A stretch of 64,000 nucleotides of DNA. Origin: Lepas anatifera (Eukaryota > Arthropoda > Thecostraca > Lepadidae). The DNA is taken from the NCBI GenBank assembly GCA_034440635.1, contig JAOTON010002202.1, forward strand, positions 467,972 through 531,971. The letters run 5' to 3'. Positions 1-11,008 of this stretch are shown here, piece after piece. The translations under genes and the position numbers were made by a program. Each line of letters begins with the position of its first letter. The stretch's first letter is position 1. The notes under the pieces are model-generated. The model was not told the DNA's origin. It searched no databases and saw only the letters and a list, made by a program, of their open reading frames with translations.

Positions 1-1893
1 TACGTAGATTCCAAATATATCTGTAAAATCTGCATTTGTTCCCTATTTTTGTAGCCTTGAATTTGCAATAAAAATGCACTTGCAGCTAACTTCAGTAGCT
101 CCAAAGTAAAACTATAAAGTATGGTATCTTTCAACGAGGGCTCAAGGAGGAATTCAACGCAATTACATATTTATTTACATTTGTACTGCGGCTATCGATT
201 TTTTTTAACAAAAAGTATGCTATAAGTTTAACATGTAACCCAATGGTACAGTTCCTGATTACTCTGTGCTGCCGGTACGGTGGTAGTCGTTCCTTTGAAG
301 ATCAACAACAAAACTAGTTTCCTGAAGCATATCCTTAGTAAAAACCGAAATAACTATAGAAATAACTGCTGAAGCTTATAGCGTAATAGACAAGATAGAT
401 AAACACTTCATTTTCAGACTCAGGGTCCCAATCCACACTTACATTCACTCACACAACATACATCACAGACTCGCAACTTAATGCGTTGTACATAGTTTGA
501 CTCTTCATGACTTCTGCAGATTTCAATGCAAACATAGATCAGCATTAATTATGGATTGAACCATTCATTTTATAGAGATACGCATGCCTCGACTGAACGA
601 ATACATTCCTTTGCATTACAGGAAATTAAAGCTTCCATTCACAAACATGAATGATGCGCTAGAATATTTGGCATAACCAAGGACCATTCCCGGGGCATTA
701 TTGTAAAAAAAACGGAACATTTCACCCAATATAGCTGCTCTGACGGTATTTTTATCATAACACATCGTCGACAAAGAGTCAGAATAACCTGCAGTACTTA
801 TTTCGTAACAAATACGAGAGTATGAGTCAAGAGTATACAAGAGTCAAGGGTATGCCAGTACTATGACACGGGGGACAACGTCGCTTCTGATTTAAGCATT
901 TCCACGGAAAGCCCGTCTCAGAGTATGTATTTAGTCACAAGGGGGGTGTTCAAGTTCCCGATTCTGCTGAGGCGTCATAGGTACCTAGTAAAATACTCTT
1001 TTTGGGAAGTTATCTTCATCGGCTGTATATCAAAATTTTCTGTTTGTCCTCGATCTAAGCACAAGGAACCCAAGCTTGAAAGTATAATTGTATGACATGC
1101 ATAAACGGGATGCAGATTGTGCGTGCCACTTATTCCGTTGATAAGTTTGAAGTACATTACGTCACATCCCCAATTTATGCTGCCTGGGTCCGATCTTGTT
1201 CTCCTCTTCAAGCATATGACCCCGACAGGCCATCCAAACACAGCGGTACAGTCTTTGGCATGACGATCTGTAATATAAAACTAATTTAGATGTCAGTTTG
1301 ACCTTAAAACCCTAGTAGTTCTATTGAAAATGTAAATTTTCTGAAACAAAAACACACAAGAACCATTGCGCCAGCGGCATCCTATGCTCTAAGTTGAAAT
1401 AAACTTTATAGTACTGTTATGACAGCGCAGTCGTCACACATTATTGGTTCAGCTGAAACCAGCTTTGGCCTGAGTTACCGATGCCAGACATGGATTTCTG
1501 GAAAATTCAACGTCAAATGTTCAGATGTTACAGCATCTCTCGAGTTCAGCAAATGACAAAAATATACTTTCATGGAAGGTTCCGTGGAAAGAGACCAGAT
1601 TTCATATCAACAACAAAAGTAAATACACTAGGCCAGTGATGAGTCCATGAGCAAATGTGATGGAAAGCTGCAGCTTACAAAAGAGAGTGTCAAACAGGAG
1701 TTTCGTGGATAACATATTTTGGATATACATGTGAGGCTATAGCAGGCTCAAGAAGATAAAATTGTTTTTCAATATTTGCATAATTTGTCTTTATTGTTAT
1801 GCTGGTTGAGGGGAAGATATAGCGTCTGGCTGCTAATATAATTTTGAACACGATTTCATTCAGCCTATGTTTAATTTAAAACTCGATCCGAAC
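1..1893. other. AT-rich non-coding sequence, no gene recognised
   Basis: The ORFs here are all under 90 residues, overlap on both strands, and show no recognisable domain or splice-bounded coding segment. I see no tandem repeat or element end before the TTAA at 1894. It is most likely intergenic or intronic DNA. Confidence 0.5.
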
Positions 1894-1897
1894 TTAA

Positions 1898-2741
1898 CAC
1901 GCGCATTGACGGGGGTCTGAGCCACCTTCGCACTGACGGGGGGGGGTACCCGCCCCCCCTAAGATCTCGAGAACCACGGTAGGTAGCGAAAAACGGTAAA
2001 CGGCGTTGGGCTGCCCATCCACTTCTCCATCGAAAACATTTGAACCATTTTTTTGTCAGGTCACATTTAAGGTCACGAGAGGTCAAAACATGCCCGTCAT
2101 AGGGATAACATGTAAAATTCAGTTTTTCGGGCATTACTTCTGAACAAGTAAAGATAGAGCAAAACGACTTGAACTATATGAATTCTCTTAGCAAGCCGAA
2201 TCGAATGATATATAATTTGACCTTGCTAGGTCAAATCAAGGATTTGACCTGACCTAAGGTCAGGTCAGGGTCAAATTATATAAAATGCATATCATTAGAA
2301 CCACAAAGCCCAGGCGAGTCTAATGCAGCTAAAATAAATGCTCTATCACCATCCGTTACTGAGTAATTCCGTAAAAACAATTTTTCCCATGTATTTCCAA
2401 TGGCGAGGTCATGCCTCGTACCTGACCTTAGGTCATCGATATCAAAAATACCGGAACATATGTTAGAGAACTCGGTGGGGTCATTATGTGATAAGAGTTT
2501 CAATCGGATAAGTTCACCCTGCTCCGACTTATGCTATCTTAAACTTTTTTTGAGGTCGGGTCACTTGACCTGTACTGGTGACCTGACCTGAGATGACCTA
2601 ACCTTAAAATTTTCACAGAAGTTGTAAAAATTATGAGAGAAAAGGTATACCAAGTACGGCGGGCGCTACGCGCCGCCGTCTTTCTACTGTCTCCGAAAAA
2701 CCCGAGGAGGGGGCGGGTACCCGCCCCCGTCAATGCGCGTG
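1898..2741 (+). mobile_element. Complete non-autonomous TTAA-target DNA transposon, copy 1
   Basis: The element is flanked by TTAA on both sides (1894-1897 and 2742-2745). It has perfect 18-bp terminal inverted repeats, CACGCGCATTGACGGGGG at the left and its reverse complement at the right. Just inside each end is a GC-rich palindrome built on GGGCGGGTACCCGCCC. Near the right end is a second hairpin, GGCGGCGCGTAGCGCCGCC in type, here slightly decayed. The interior has no transposase ORF but many AGGTCA/TGACCT hexamers. TTAA duplication is typical of the piggyBac and Kolobok superfamilies. I cannot choose between them without a transposase, although CAC/CCC starts favour piggyBac. A second complete copy lies at 29304-30140. 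Confidence 0.88.
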
Positions 2742-3261
2742 TTAAACAATTGATAAACTTAGTGAAAATGAATTGTTCCATAACATTGAAATGGTCAAAA
2801 GTACATGTCCAGCGAGGATATCGAGGATCACCTGTTTGGAATAAACGTGTGAGATTCGACTGGAATAAAAACAACACCGCAGCTTAAATTCAGATACATC
2901 ATCAAAAGCATTGTGGGCTGGAAATATGACTTTTGGTTGGAAATTATGTTTTTCCATCCGTTTACCACATCTTCAACAGGCCAGCTGCCGCATTAACGGA
3001 GGAGGAAAATATCATCCAAAGAGTTTTCCTCAGGACCCAAGTCACTCCGCTGGGACAGAAGGAGACGCAGGGGACAAAGGAATCTGAGCTACGCTCCGCG
3101 CAGCCGCGCCTGGAAACCCGTGGTGTAAACAGCTGGGCTCGGCGGCGAATACTGATAATAATGATACTAATAGATGTAAATTTCATGAAATTATCACCCT
3201 GTAAATTAGACGCCATTGCAAACTCCTTACAAGACATCTTCTGACAAATTATGCGGTTGTT

Positions 3262-3390
3262 TGTCGCGTCAATTAAAGAGTTGGCACTATCGCAGCGGAG
3301 GCAGTCGTTCCCAAGGTTGTTCCATGTCACCACCCCTCGTGCATGTGTCAAGTAGCTCCACCCTGGTCCGCATTGGAAGAGCGACACATG
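3262..3390 (-). pseudogene. LINE tail relic (C-terminal end of a non-LTR ORF2)
   Basis: The minus-strand reading contains a segment with the pattern R-x-V-x-x-W-N-x-L followed about ten residues later by S-A-N-S-L. This resembles the conserved C-terminal tail of CR1/L2/Jockey-type non-LTR polyproteins, where R-V-V-x-x-W-N-x-L-P is followed by S-x-N-x-F. The frame continues downstream only into non-repetitive sequence with no further LINE similarity. I see no reverse transcriptase motifs nearby. This rests on a short motif, so the call is tentative. Confidence 0.35.
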
Positions 3391-3462
3391 TCCGCTCTAC
3401 CCAATTTAGATTGACAGCTCGATCAGACTCATGACTGCCTGCTAACTCAATCGGCGCGGCGC

Positions 3463-3650
3463 TGCCATGGTGGGGTGGTTAGCGCGTCCGCCTTTCACGC
3501 GGCGGACCCGGGTTCAAGGCCCGGCGGATTCCTCAAGACGAAACCTGATTTCCCAGAATCCCTTCCAGCGGGGGAGAGCTAGCAACTTCATATTACCTTG
3601 ACAGTTAGTGTGTCAGTAAGCTCCTATAATTATTAAATCAGTCAGGAGAG
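3463..3650 (+). mobile_element. tRNA-derived SINE
   Basis: The 5' part has RNA polymerase III internal promoter boxes: an A-box-like TGGTTAGCGCG near 3476 and a B box GGTTCAAGGCC at 3511-3521. It resembles the body of a tRNA but does not fold as an intact one, and it runs on into a tail with CCCTTCCAGCGGGGGAGAG. The same layout, including the tRNA-like 3' stem followed by GATTCCT and the later CTCCCAACAGGGG-type segment, recurs at about 45081-45240. This makes it a dispersed SINE and not a functional tRNA gene. Confidence 0.7.
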
Positions 3651-4253
3651 CTATAACCGTCCCATATAGGAGGCCCATGAGCGGCACACTTATGTGCTTG
3701 CATGTTTCTCCATCCGGTTGAACTCTTTCAAAGCTTAATGAAGGTGACGTTTTATGCTGCCTCTTGCATACATCAGCTGATGTTTCATTTTATACTACCG
3801 GAAGTAATTATAGCACCCCGAGGATGCCCAATCCAATTTTTAAAGGATTGATGGCTATATGAAACACGTGTTTGATCTCATGATGCATGATATCTTATGA
3901 TGTCATATTTTTTGATTACATATCTGATTATTTGTACGAGAAACGTGGCGGACGGTTGTCATCTGAGAAAAAATTAAACTTGCCACTTCCCATCAGTGTC
4001 ATAGTTTTTCTGGAAGAGCATGGAAAAGACAATCAGGGGAGAGGGTTGGAATTCGGAATTCGGAAAACGCTAGACGATGCGGCTCATTGTAAACATGTAT
4101 CCTATGGCTCTGTCATTACTATGGCTCCGTCAAATATCTCCCCTCGCGCGATATCTGATATCTCCCCTCCCAGCATCAAATGAGCCAAACATCTTGAAAC
4201 TATCGATTATCCTCTGCAATCATTTTTTACTTATTTCACAGACGGATTTGCCG
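3651..4253. other. Non-coding, no gene recognised
   Basis: Mixed-composition DNA with only short ORFs that overlap each other in different frames. I see no element ends or tandem repeats. Confidence 0.4.
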
Positions 4254-4700
4254 TTATGTTAATGCCAGCCTTCTACCCCGTTGTGGAGATCCAACCGCTA
4301 GCGTGAATCGTTCAGCAGACGTCCGCACCCTGTCTGTCCACACCGAGCATCCGTGTTCTGAGTTACCACCGGGGCCGGGGCCGGCTCTCCAGCTGGCCCG
4401 ACGCTGCCGCTGCAGCCATTGATGAAGATGTTTGTAGCCGGTTGGCGTCGCGGCGTGCCCGGCCCGGCGCTGACCCCTGGCCCGCAGCGGCGCGGCGGCC
4501 CTGCTGCACTGTTGATAGAGCCGGCGCCCTGCTCTCCGCAGCCCCGGCACTGGAGCCTCGTTAGCAACCACTCCATAAATCCGACTTACAATAGCCGCAG
4601 CAGCCGCTGCCATTGCGCCGCAAAACACTGCGGCCGCATGGAGTGTGCGGCCGCAGTGTAAAAACCAGCGCCCATAAGGCGGTGCCGTAACGAGCGAAGC
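4250..4700 (-). other. CpG-rich island; possible first exon on the minus strand
   Basis: Base composition rises sharply to GC- and CpG-rich sequence compared with both flanks. On the minus strand an ATG at 4613 opens an alanine run (M then six A, then I) that meets a full-consensus donor, ATT then GTAAGT, at 4590/4589. An upstream hairpin sits at 4625-4659. This is consistent with a promoter and a very short first coding exon. A continuous minus-strand frame also runs on for 124 residues, but it is arginine/alanine-rich as expected of any open frame in GC-rich DNA. No downstream exon could be linked, so function is unknown. Confidence 0.3.
4625..4659. repeat. Perfect 14-bp hairpin with GCGGCCGC in each arm
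   Basis: The left arm ACACTGCGGCCGCA (4625-4638) and right arm TGCGGCCGCAGTGT (4646-4659) are exact inverted repeats with a 7-base loop. It lies at the edge of the GC-rich island. Confidence 0.9.
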
Positions 4701-5104
4701 GAAAGTAAAAATGATGCGGTTTCAGTGGGTTCCTGCACTCTAACAGGCTGAGTTTCAGACAAGCAAAAGAATATTTACGCGGAAAATGACGGCAGCTTTT
4801 ACTTCACATTTAATCTGTGTTTATATCCAGAAAAATGTCAACTTCTAAGCACTGAAAATTTGTTGGTCGTAAGTACTAAACATCATTTCTAAGCTAAAAC
4901 TTTCAACACGTCCTTAAGTGCAGAAAGCCCTATTGTGGGGCAGACACACGTGGCGATGCTGTGACCTCGCCGACATCGGCGGCGGAGGCGTGGGGAGGCG
5001 AACTTCTGCTGGGACGGCGGGAGGGTCCCCAAGAGCGGTGATCGGCTTCTTGGCTGGGTAGGGTTCAGTGAGACTGTCACAATGACCTGACTCCTCAGCT
5101 GAGG

Positions 5105-5650
5105 CAGCTGTGGCGGGGACCGGGGCGGTGACCCGACTCCTTCGGGTGGGGACTGGGGCGGTGACCTGACTCCTCAGAGCGGGGACTGGGGCGGTGACCC
5201 GACTCCTCAGAGCGGGGACTGGGGCGGTGACCCGACTCCTCAGAGCGGGGACTGGGGCGGTGACCCGACTCCTCAGAGCGGGGACTGGGGCGGTGACCCG
5301 ACTCCTCAGAGCGGTGACTGGGGCGGTGACCCGACTCCTCAGAGCGGGGACTGGGGCGGTGACCCGACTCCTCAGCTGGCAGGGTGGGGACTGGGGCGGT
5401 GACCCGACTCCTCAGTAGCGGTGGGGACTGGGGCGGTGACCCGACTCCTCAGCTGAGGGTGGGTGGGACTGGGGCGGTGACCCGACTCCTCATGAGAGCG
5501 GGGGACTGGGGCGGTGACCCGACTCCTCAGCTGAGGCAGCTGTGGTGGGGACTGGGGCGGTGATCCGACTCCTCAGCTGAGGCAGCAGTGGTGGGACTGG
5601 GGCGATGAACCGACTCCTCAGCTGGTACAGCAGTGGTGGGACTGGGGCGG
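5105..5650. repeat. 33-bp minisatellite
   Basis: Tandem copies of a unit containing GTGACCCGACTCCTCAG followed by GGGGACTGGGGCG. Central copies (5190-5360) are almost identical at 33 bp. Flanking copies vary by small insertions such as CTGAGGCAGCTGTG. Because 33 is a multiple of three, it is open in one forward frame (about 11 residues per unit, T-R-L-L-R-A-G-T-G-A-V). That ORF is most simply a by-product of the repeat. Confidence 0.9.
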
Positions 5651-5997
5651 CGGGCCCGCGCCGTCTGTCTCAGCCATCCATTTCGCGCAGCTGAGCCGTC
5701 GGATTGCACGTGCAGCCCCTGTGCACCGCCACCTGGCTGATCCACGCAGCTACACCGGCCGCAGTTTATGGGACGTTTATTTCTGGAACTCAGTAGGAAC
5801 TTAGGCGGTGACGTACTTCTAGGGAAGTCCGAGGCCTGCGCTTGGTTTTGTAGCAAGTGGTATGAACATCTCAAGAGATGCTTGATAACACGAATTGGGC
5901 ACGGGTTGGAGAATAGGTATGGGACGAATGGAAAGACAGACATAAGAAAGGACGCAGAGAACAATATCTGCATTTCTCGGTTTCTTTCGGCATTAAA

Positions 5998-6176
5998 TTG
6001 AATTTATCACCTAGGCGGTGGCAGAACCTATCTTTCGTTGATGAAGGGGAGCTCGGGGCTTCAACCCCACCCGAACTTTGCCAACGAATAATCTCGAATT
6101 GTTTTATTGATATGGGCACTCAGATATTTCCAGGGGCTGAGCCCCTAACCCTCTCCCTTGTATACGCCACTGCACC
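5998..6176. mobile_element. Possible hAT-like MITE remnant
   Basis: The left edge has CTAGGCGGTGGCAGAAC and the right edge has GTATACGCCACTGC, with GGGGCTTCAACCCC- and GGGGCTGAGCCCC-type hairpins inside. This layout is shared by the better supported small elements at 52970-53127 and 56410-56567. I find no matching target duplication. Confidence 0.3.
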
Positions 6177-6775
6177 AAGGCACTTCAGTGTTCGTCGTCG
6201 TTCAGTCCCAACTTATGTGTTTGTTACACATAAGTTGGAACTGATATAGCACATTAGATACAGCAAAGCAAAAGTTATACACAATAGCTGCATTAAGAGC
6301 ATATTTTCTACTAATAAATCGTTGAAAAAGCGGCTGGCACATTAAAGGGAGTATTTGGAATCAGAAGAAGACGCAGCATCATGGGGAACTTTGGTCTGTG
6401 GTTCCAGGTGTTTTAAAAATGTTTACACATCTGTAACCATTGTATGCATCGACACATTGCCTATTGTGTGATATTGACAAGCAGCACCTCTTTTTGTGTA
6501 TTTCTGCTAGTTAATACCATACCATGACATGACAGTCTGAGGGCCTACTATACCTAGTATCAAGATGCAATAATGCTACCAAAAATTCAAAGTGAGATCT
6601 AGGTTGAATGAATATCATTGTGCCACTCATGAAGTACAAATAAAAACACCTAGGATCGGATCACTTCAAATACACAATAATGGTTCTTTATTAATTCTAT
6701 ACCAATTCCAACGGCAGCCAAAAAACTCCCATGAACCACAAACAAACTCCCTTTGAAGCCATTGGTCAAGCTAAC
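6177..6775. other. Non-coding, no gene recognised
   Basis: AT-rich unique-looking sequence without long ORFs, element ends or tandem repeats. Confidence 0.4.
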
Positions 6776-6781
6776 ACTTAC

Positions 6782-7013
6782 TACATGATCCAGAATTTGT
6801 TTTAACCTTCACAAAAGCCATGCGTTTGCCTGATGTTTCAGAAACGTTTTGCCCTGTCGCTTTGTCGATTTCTTTCCCCACCAAACTCAGAAAAAAGACA
6901 ATGCAAAAATGAAGATAATGAAGAAAAATCACAAGCAATGACACTAAGACACTAAAGGAAGATTCGTTGTATGATGATTTGTTATGATTGCTATTTTGTG
7001 ACTGTTTCGCCAT
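6782..7013 (-). CDS. Candidate first coding exon of a single-pass membrane protein
   Basis: The minus-strand reading starts at an ATG (7013) and runs 77 codons to a full-consensus 5' splice site, TGTA then GTAAGTG, at 6782/6781. Without splicing it would stop three codons later. The predicted peptide has a polar N-terminus rich in N, S and Q (residues 1-18), a long hydrophobic stretch at about 19-46 suitable for one membrane helix, then a charged segment with one N-glycosylation sequon (NVS, near residue 55) and a cysteine. This is the arrangement of a signal-anchor protein. No family was recognised and no partner exon was found. A chance ORF in AT-rich DNA is the main alternative. Confidence 0.3.
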
Positions 7014-9790
7014 ACACCTTTAAATTTGTTAAGAGTTAATGTAAATAGTTTTGGTGGGCATGTTTTGACGTTTTGGCAAATATAATTAGTTGGTTATGAT
7101 ATACTGACGATGTTAAATATCTTCATTTATGATCCTCTTAATAAAGGCAAATATAGCACCCCAAATGCAAATAAAAGAGAATGTGGTTCTGTGGGCGGTA
7201 TCGAGTGGTCTGGGTTTAAACTAATGATGCGTTTGTTTCTACTACCCACTCTGATTTAAATCATAACGGCTCTTAGAAAATGTCAACTTACATTCATTGA
7301 AAATAATTCTGCGCAGCACACGTGGAGGAATTACATTTGTGAAACAGCCGGAACGGTCAACATCCAGGTTGTGTGGCAAAATTAGGAAAACAGCTTGGTG
7401 CTGACTTTAAAATAGTCAGAAACCTCGTAATCATAATAAAAATAGTTTTAGATGATGCAGTTACTTTGGTCTTTGGCACCCATATCGTAATATGAGTCTT
7501 CCTAATTAACAGGAAGCCCTGACTGACTGGTAGGTATATCATTCCTCCATTTTCAACTATTCTACATTCTCTTACAAAATATGTCATGCTTTATGGGCAT
7601 GTTTCCAAGGTATATCCTCAGTGCTTAGCTAAATGACACTACCTACAAGGCTTGGGTGTGTATTTCTATCTCTGGATATAGGGTGCCCAGTAACCCACTG
7701 TTTTTTTCTATATTAGGCAGTGCAGCTTGGTTTCATGCGTTAAAGGGAGCTGTAGTGTTTTGGAAACAGTTTTATAATGCAATGGTTCTCTAAGCACTGT
7801 CGTAATTAAACATTTTGGATTTGGGTGCCCCCAATGATTTTCGAAAACCTAAGTTGTCACGGATATGAAAAATAAATATCCCAAATATCATGGATCCATC
7901 AAAGGTGGATTTGGTAGATCGCATTTGACTGGCAAATATCGAGTTCTTTTATTTGTTTTACCGAAATCTGACAGGTATCTTGAAAAACTAATCAACGAAC
8001 TAAAGGTGTGTTCCATAGACACAAACATTCCGTCGCCAATGAATTTGGGGTCTTGCCATAGAGTTTTAGGTTATACGGTATGATCTCAGAATGGTAGAAT
8101 GTGCTAAGAACAAACAGAAAAAAGTGTTTTGAGTCCCCATTAAAGTTGCGTGCTTCCACCATCCAACACAGAGCAAAGCAGTGCGTGCTTCCCTCTTCTG
8201 GTATAATATCTGGTCATATTTCGGCAGCGCTGTCTATTAGTCCCCACTTTCTATACCTTAGTTTTATGTACGGCTCTCCACTCCTTCCTCGGTTACCTTG
8301 GGGCCAGGCCCCACTCCCCTCCACTCAGCAGAAACCCATCTCGCGACGCTTCTGACTTCAGCGAACTCGGCCGCCGGCTAGTCTGTGCTGACTCAGCCGA
8401 CGTCTTGTCTGTACCGAAGAGCAGACTGAGATGGTGGGGTAGATAATCAAGCCAGTAGAGGGCAAAGTGTGGCTAGGAATGTTTGAAAAATGCAATGTTA
8501 AGACATGTTCTGGTTCATGGTTTAAAGCTTTGCCATTTCCATGCAGAAATTTCGCCTGAATTTCTCGTAATACAATTGAACGCGAGTCCACCAATCAGAG
8601 GCCACCATCCACTGACTGCCGATTGCCTGCGGGCACAGAGGTTAGAGAGGTCACGCTGGGCACCGCTGACGCCGAGCTCAAGCCTCGATGGGGAGGGGTC
8701 GCGGGCGGATTATAAAACCTACATGCGTTGTGTTGAGAATGGTGGTGGTTGTACATACACCTGCTGATAGAGTGAGGGAGAGGGATAAGTGTAGCAGACA
8801 TTCTGCGCACGTGGGTAGATATGTGGGTTAGTGTTTGTGCAGTGCGCTGTGTCAACAGCACTGGAAAAACATGAGTACATTAAATGAGTTCGTGTTGCGA
8901 CTATGATTGGGCAGGCACCGATATCAAGTCCTCAGTATTTTTTCAGCATCAGGGTACATGATGCAGCTTTTCAAGACTTTTGAATCGACTAAACAGGCAA
9001 TACAACACACACGGTAAATACATGTGACACACACGCCTAGCTGACATTTTATGCGTATGCAACACTGGATGTTTAAAGTGCTGGAATAATAACTTGAAGC
9101 AAAGGAATAAGTAGTTCTGATCGTATAAACAAGGGGGTCCAAGGCAAATAACATGGTTTACGACGCAGCTAACTGAATAGGTATGTACATTTTAACGGCA
9201 TGGGCAGCACTGTATTCCTTTGGCAGGGGTCACCCCCTATCAGATTCTTCCGATGCCGCCGCCATCCAGCCTTCAGGTAGCCAGAAGCCACTGTGCGCGA
9301 CTGTCTAACGGTGATTGTCCGACTTTCTACTGCCATGCCTAACAATGTTCCGCTAATTATATCCCAGGTGACGTCGCGTTCCTAGTACTTATTTATCATT
9401 TGTATTAGCTATCAACAGTCGTGTATACCCTCATTAGATCAATATGTTCAACACCCAGCTTTTAAATTATTTCTAATTTGGTGGAGCTGAGGCGGTGAGC
9501 GACGTCACAATTTGTGTCAAGCCTGAAATGGTAAATAATAAAAAGATATGTTGTTTTTCAGGCAAAAAAATTATTTCTGAACAAACATTGCTGCAAGGAT
9601 GGGAAAGCACGCTAATGACACATCGAGCAATGTTAAATATGTTTTTTTGAACGGCTGGAGTTTTTTGAGCGGCTGTATTTTCAGCATGTTCAAAATATTA
9701 AACGTTTAATGGTAAAATATTTATAGCAGGGAGCATGTCAGTGGAAACGATAGCCGAACGATTTCGAATAGTGATGGGTTGTTGCTTGGA
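7014..9790. other. Non-coding, no gene recognised
   Basis: Several ORFs of 70-94 residues occur on both strands but overlap one another and show no domain. Around 8270-8320 and 9230-9310 the sequence is more GC-rich. I found no tandem repeat, no complete element and no convincing splice-bounded frame. Confidence 0.4.
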
Positions 9791-9796
9791 CCTTAA

Positions 9797-9890
9797 CCCT
9801 TGCCCCAGTGGGTGGGGGTGTTTGAACACCCACCCCCTCGAGTTCTTTCCGACGGGACTAGAAAATGACGGCGTGAAGCGCCACTGTAGG
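9797..9890 (-). mobile_element. Solo end of a TTAA-type element
   Basis: TTAA at 9793-9796 is followed by CCCTTGCCCCAGTGGGTG, then a GC-rich hairpin (GGGGGTGTTTGAACACCCACCCCC in layout) and a GGCGTGAAGCGCC palindrome. This is the order of features seen at the ends of the TTAA family read from the right terminus. No matching opposite end was found. Confidence 0.45.
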
Positions 9891-10224
9891 TCAGTTATTG
9901 AAAAGACATGGTGTGGACTTCGGATATTCGGATATGGTCATTCAGACTTACTCCAAAAGGAACTCTGACTTACTCCACGACTGAGAAATACAGTCTCGAA
10001 TGCAAAAACATCGCGACAGCTGGGGAGGACAAGTACCCTCTAAACTGAAGGCTTCAGCTTTTCAGCGAGCACAGACAGTGTACTCCAGCCTTCTCGGACG
10101 TCAAAATCCTCAATCACGCTGCCCATCCCCGTTTAATGCTCATGGAGCATTTGTATGTAGCGACTGCTCATGGAGTCGGCCTACATACAATCAGTGGCCT
10201 ACATACATACCATTTCGAACATAA

Positions 10225-11008
10225 ACCCTGTAGAATATCTCGAAGATTGCTCACACCCACCATTTACGTCTCTACTTTCAACACACCAACAACAGGTAGA
10301 AAATATAATCAAATCTCTAAAACAAGCGGATGGTGGCATTGATGGAATTAGCACAAACATTTTGCATCGTACATATAAAAGTTGTCTTTTTAACTTGACT
10401 TATTTTTTTCAACTTATGTCTAAAGAAAGGTATATTTCCAAAGATGTTAAAGGTAGCAGTAGTAGTCCCTATTTTAAATTTGGTTAAAAAGATAACCTAT
10501 CTTCTCAAAAATTTTGGAGCGTTTAATATACTAATATATCTCTGATTATTTGGTCGAAAATAACATTTTATACTCATTTCAGTTCGGCTTTAGAAAAAGC
10601 ATAGTACTTACATGCCTCTGGTACATCTCTACGACAGCGTAACAAAATCTCTAGAAAAGGGTAATATATCATGCAGAATTTACTTAGACTTGAAAAAAAC
10701 GTTCAATATGGTTAAATTAGGCTAATTGTTACAAAAATTAAACCACATTGGATTTCAGGGTAAATTGTAGAATGTTCTTTCTTCATATCTAGCTAGCAGA
10801 TTTTAGAGGACTAAAATTAAGGGGATTGTCTCCCATGCAAATCAAATGTGCCTCAGGGCTCAATACTAGGACCGCTATTGTTTATTATATATATTAATGA
10901 TCTGTATCGAGTCTTTAATGAAACTATATTTTACCCATTTGCGGATGATACCGTTATTATAATTTCAGGAGATGGTGTGAGAAGTCTTCAGTCAAAAATC
11001 GATTAAGT
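10225..11008 (+). pseudogene. Decayed non-LTR retrotransposon reverse transcriptase
   Basis: Several frames read in order give the landmarks of a LINE reverse transcriptase. They are an N-terminal block (I-I-K-S-L-K-x-A-D-G-G-I-D-G-I-S), F-G-F-R-K-S, then L-D-L-K-K-T-F-N in place of the usual D-L-S-K-A-F-D, then P-Q-G-S-I-L-G-P followed by Y-I-N-D-L, and finally F-A-D-D-T as the catalytic box. Many stops and frameshifts separate these blocks, and the domain A aspartates are partly lost. It belongs to the broad CR1/L2/Jockey group and is clearly dead. It is much more AT-rich and more decayed than the LINE at 34-36 kb, suggesting a different and older family. Confidence 0.8.

Noticed and set aside
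3463..3540. Functional tRNA gene
   Set aside because: Pol III boxes are present, but the body does not close into a normal cloverleaf and the same tail recurs at 45.1 kb, which fits a SINE.
5105..5650. CRISPR array
   Set aside because: The units are contiguous 33-bp repeats without unique spacers, and the context is eukaryotic.
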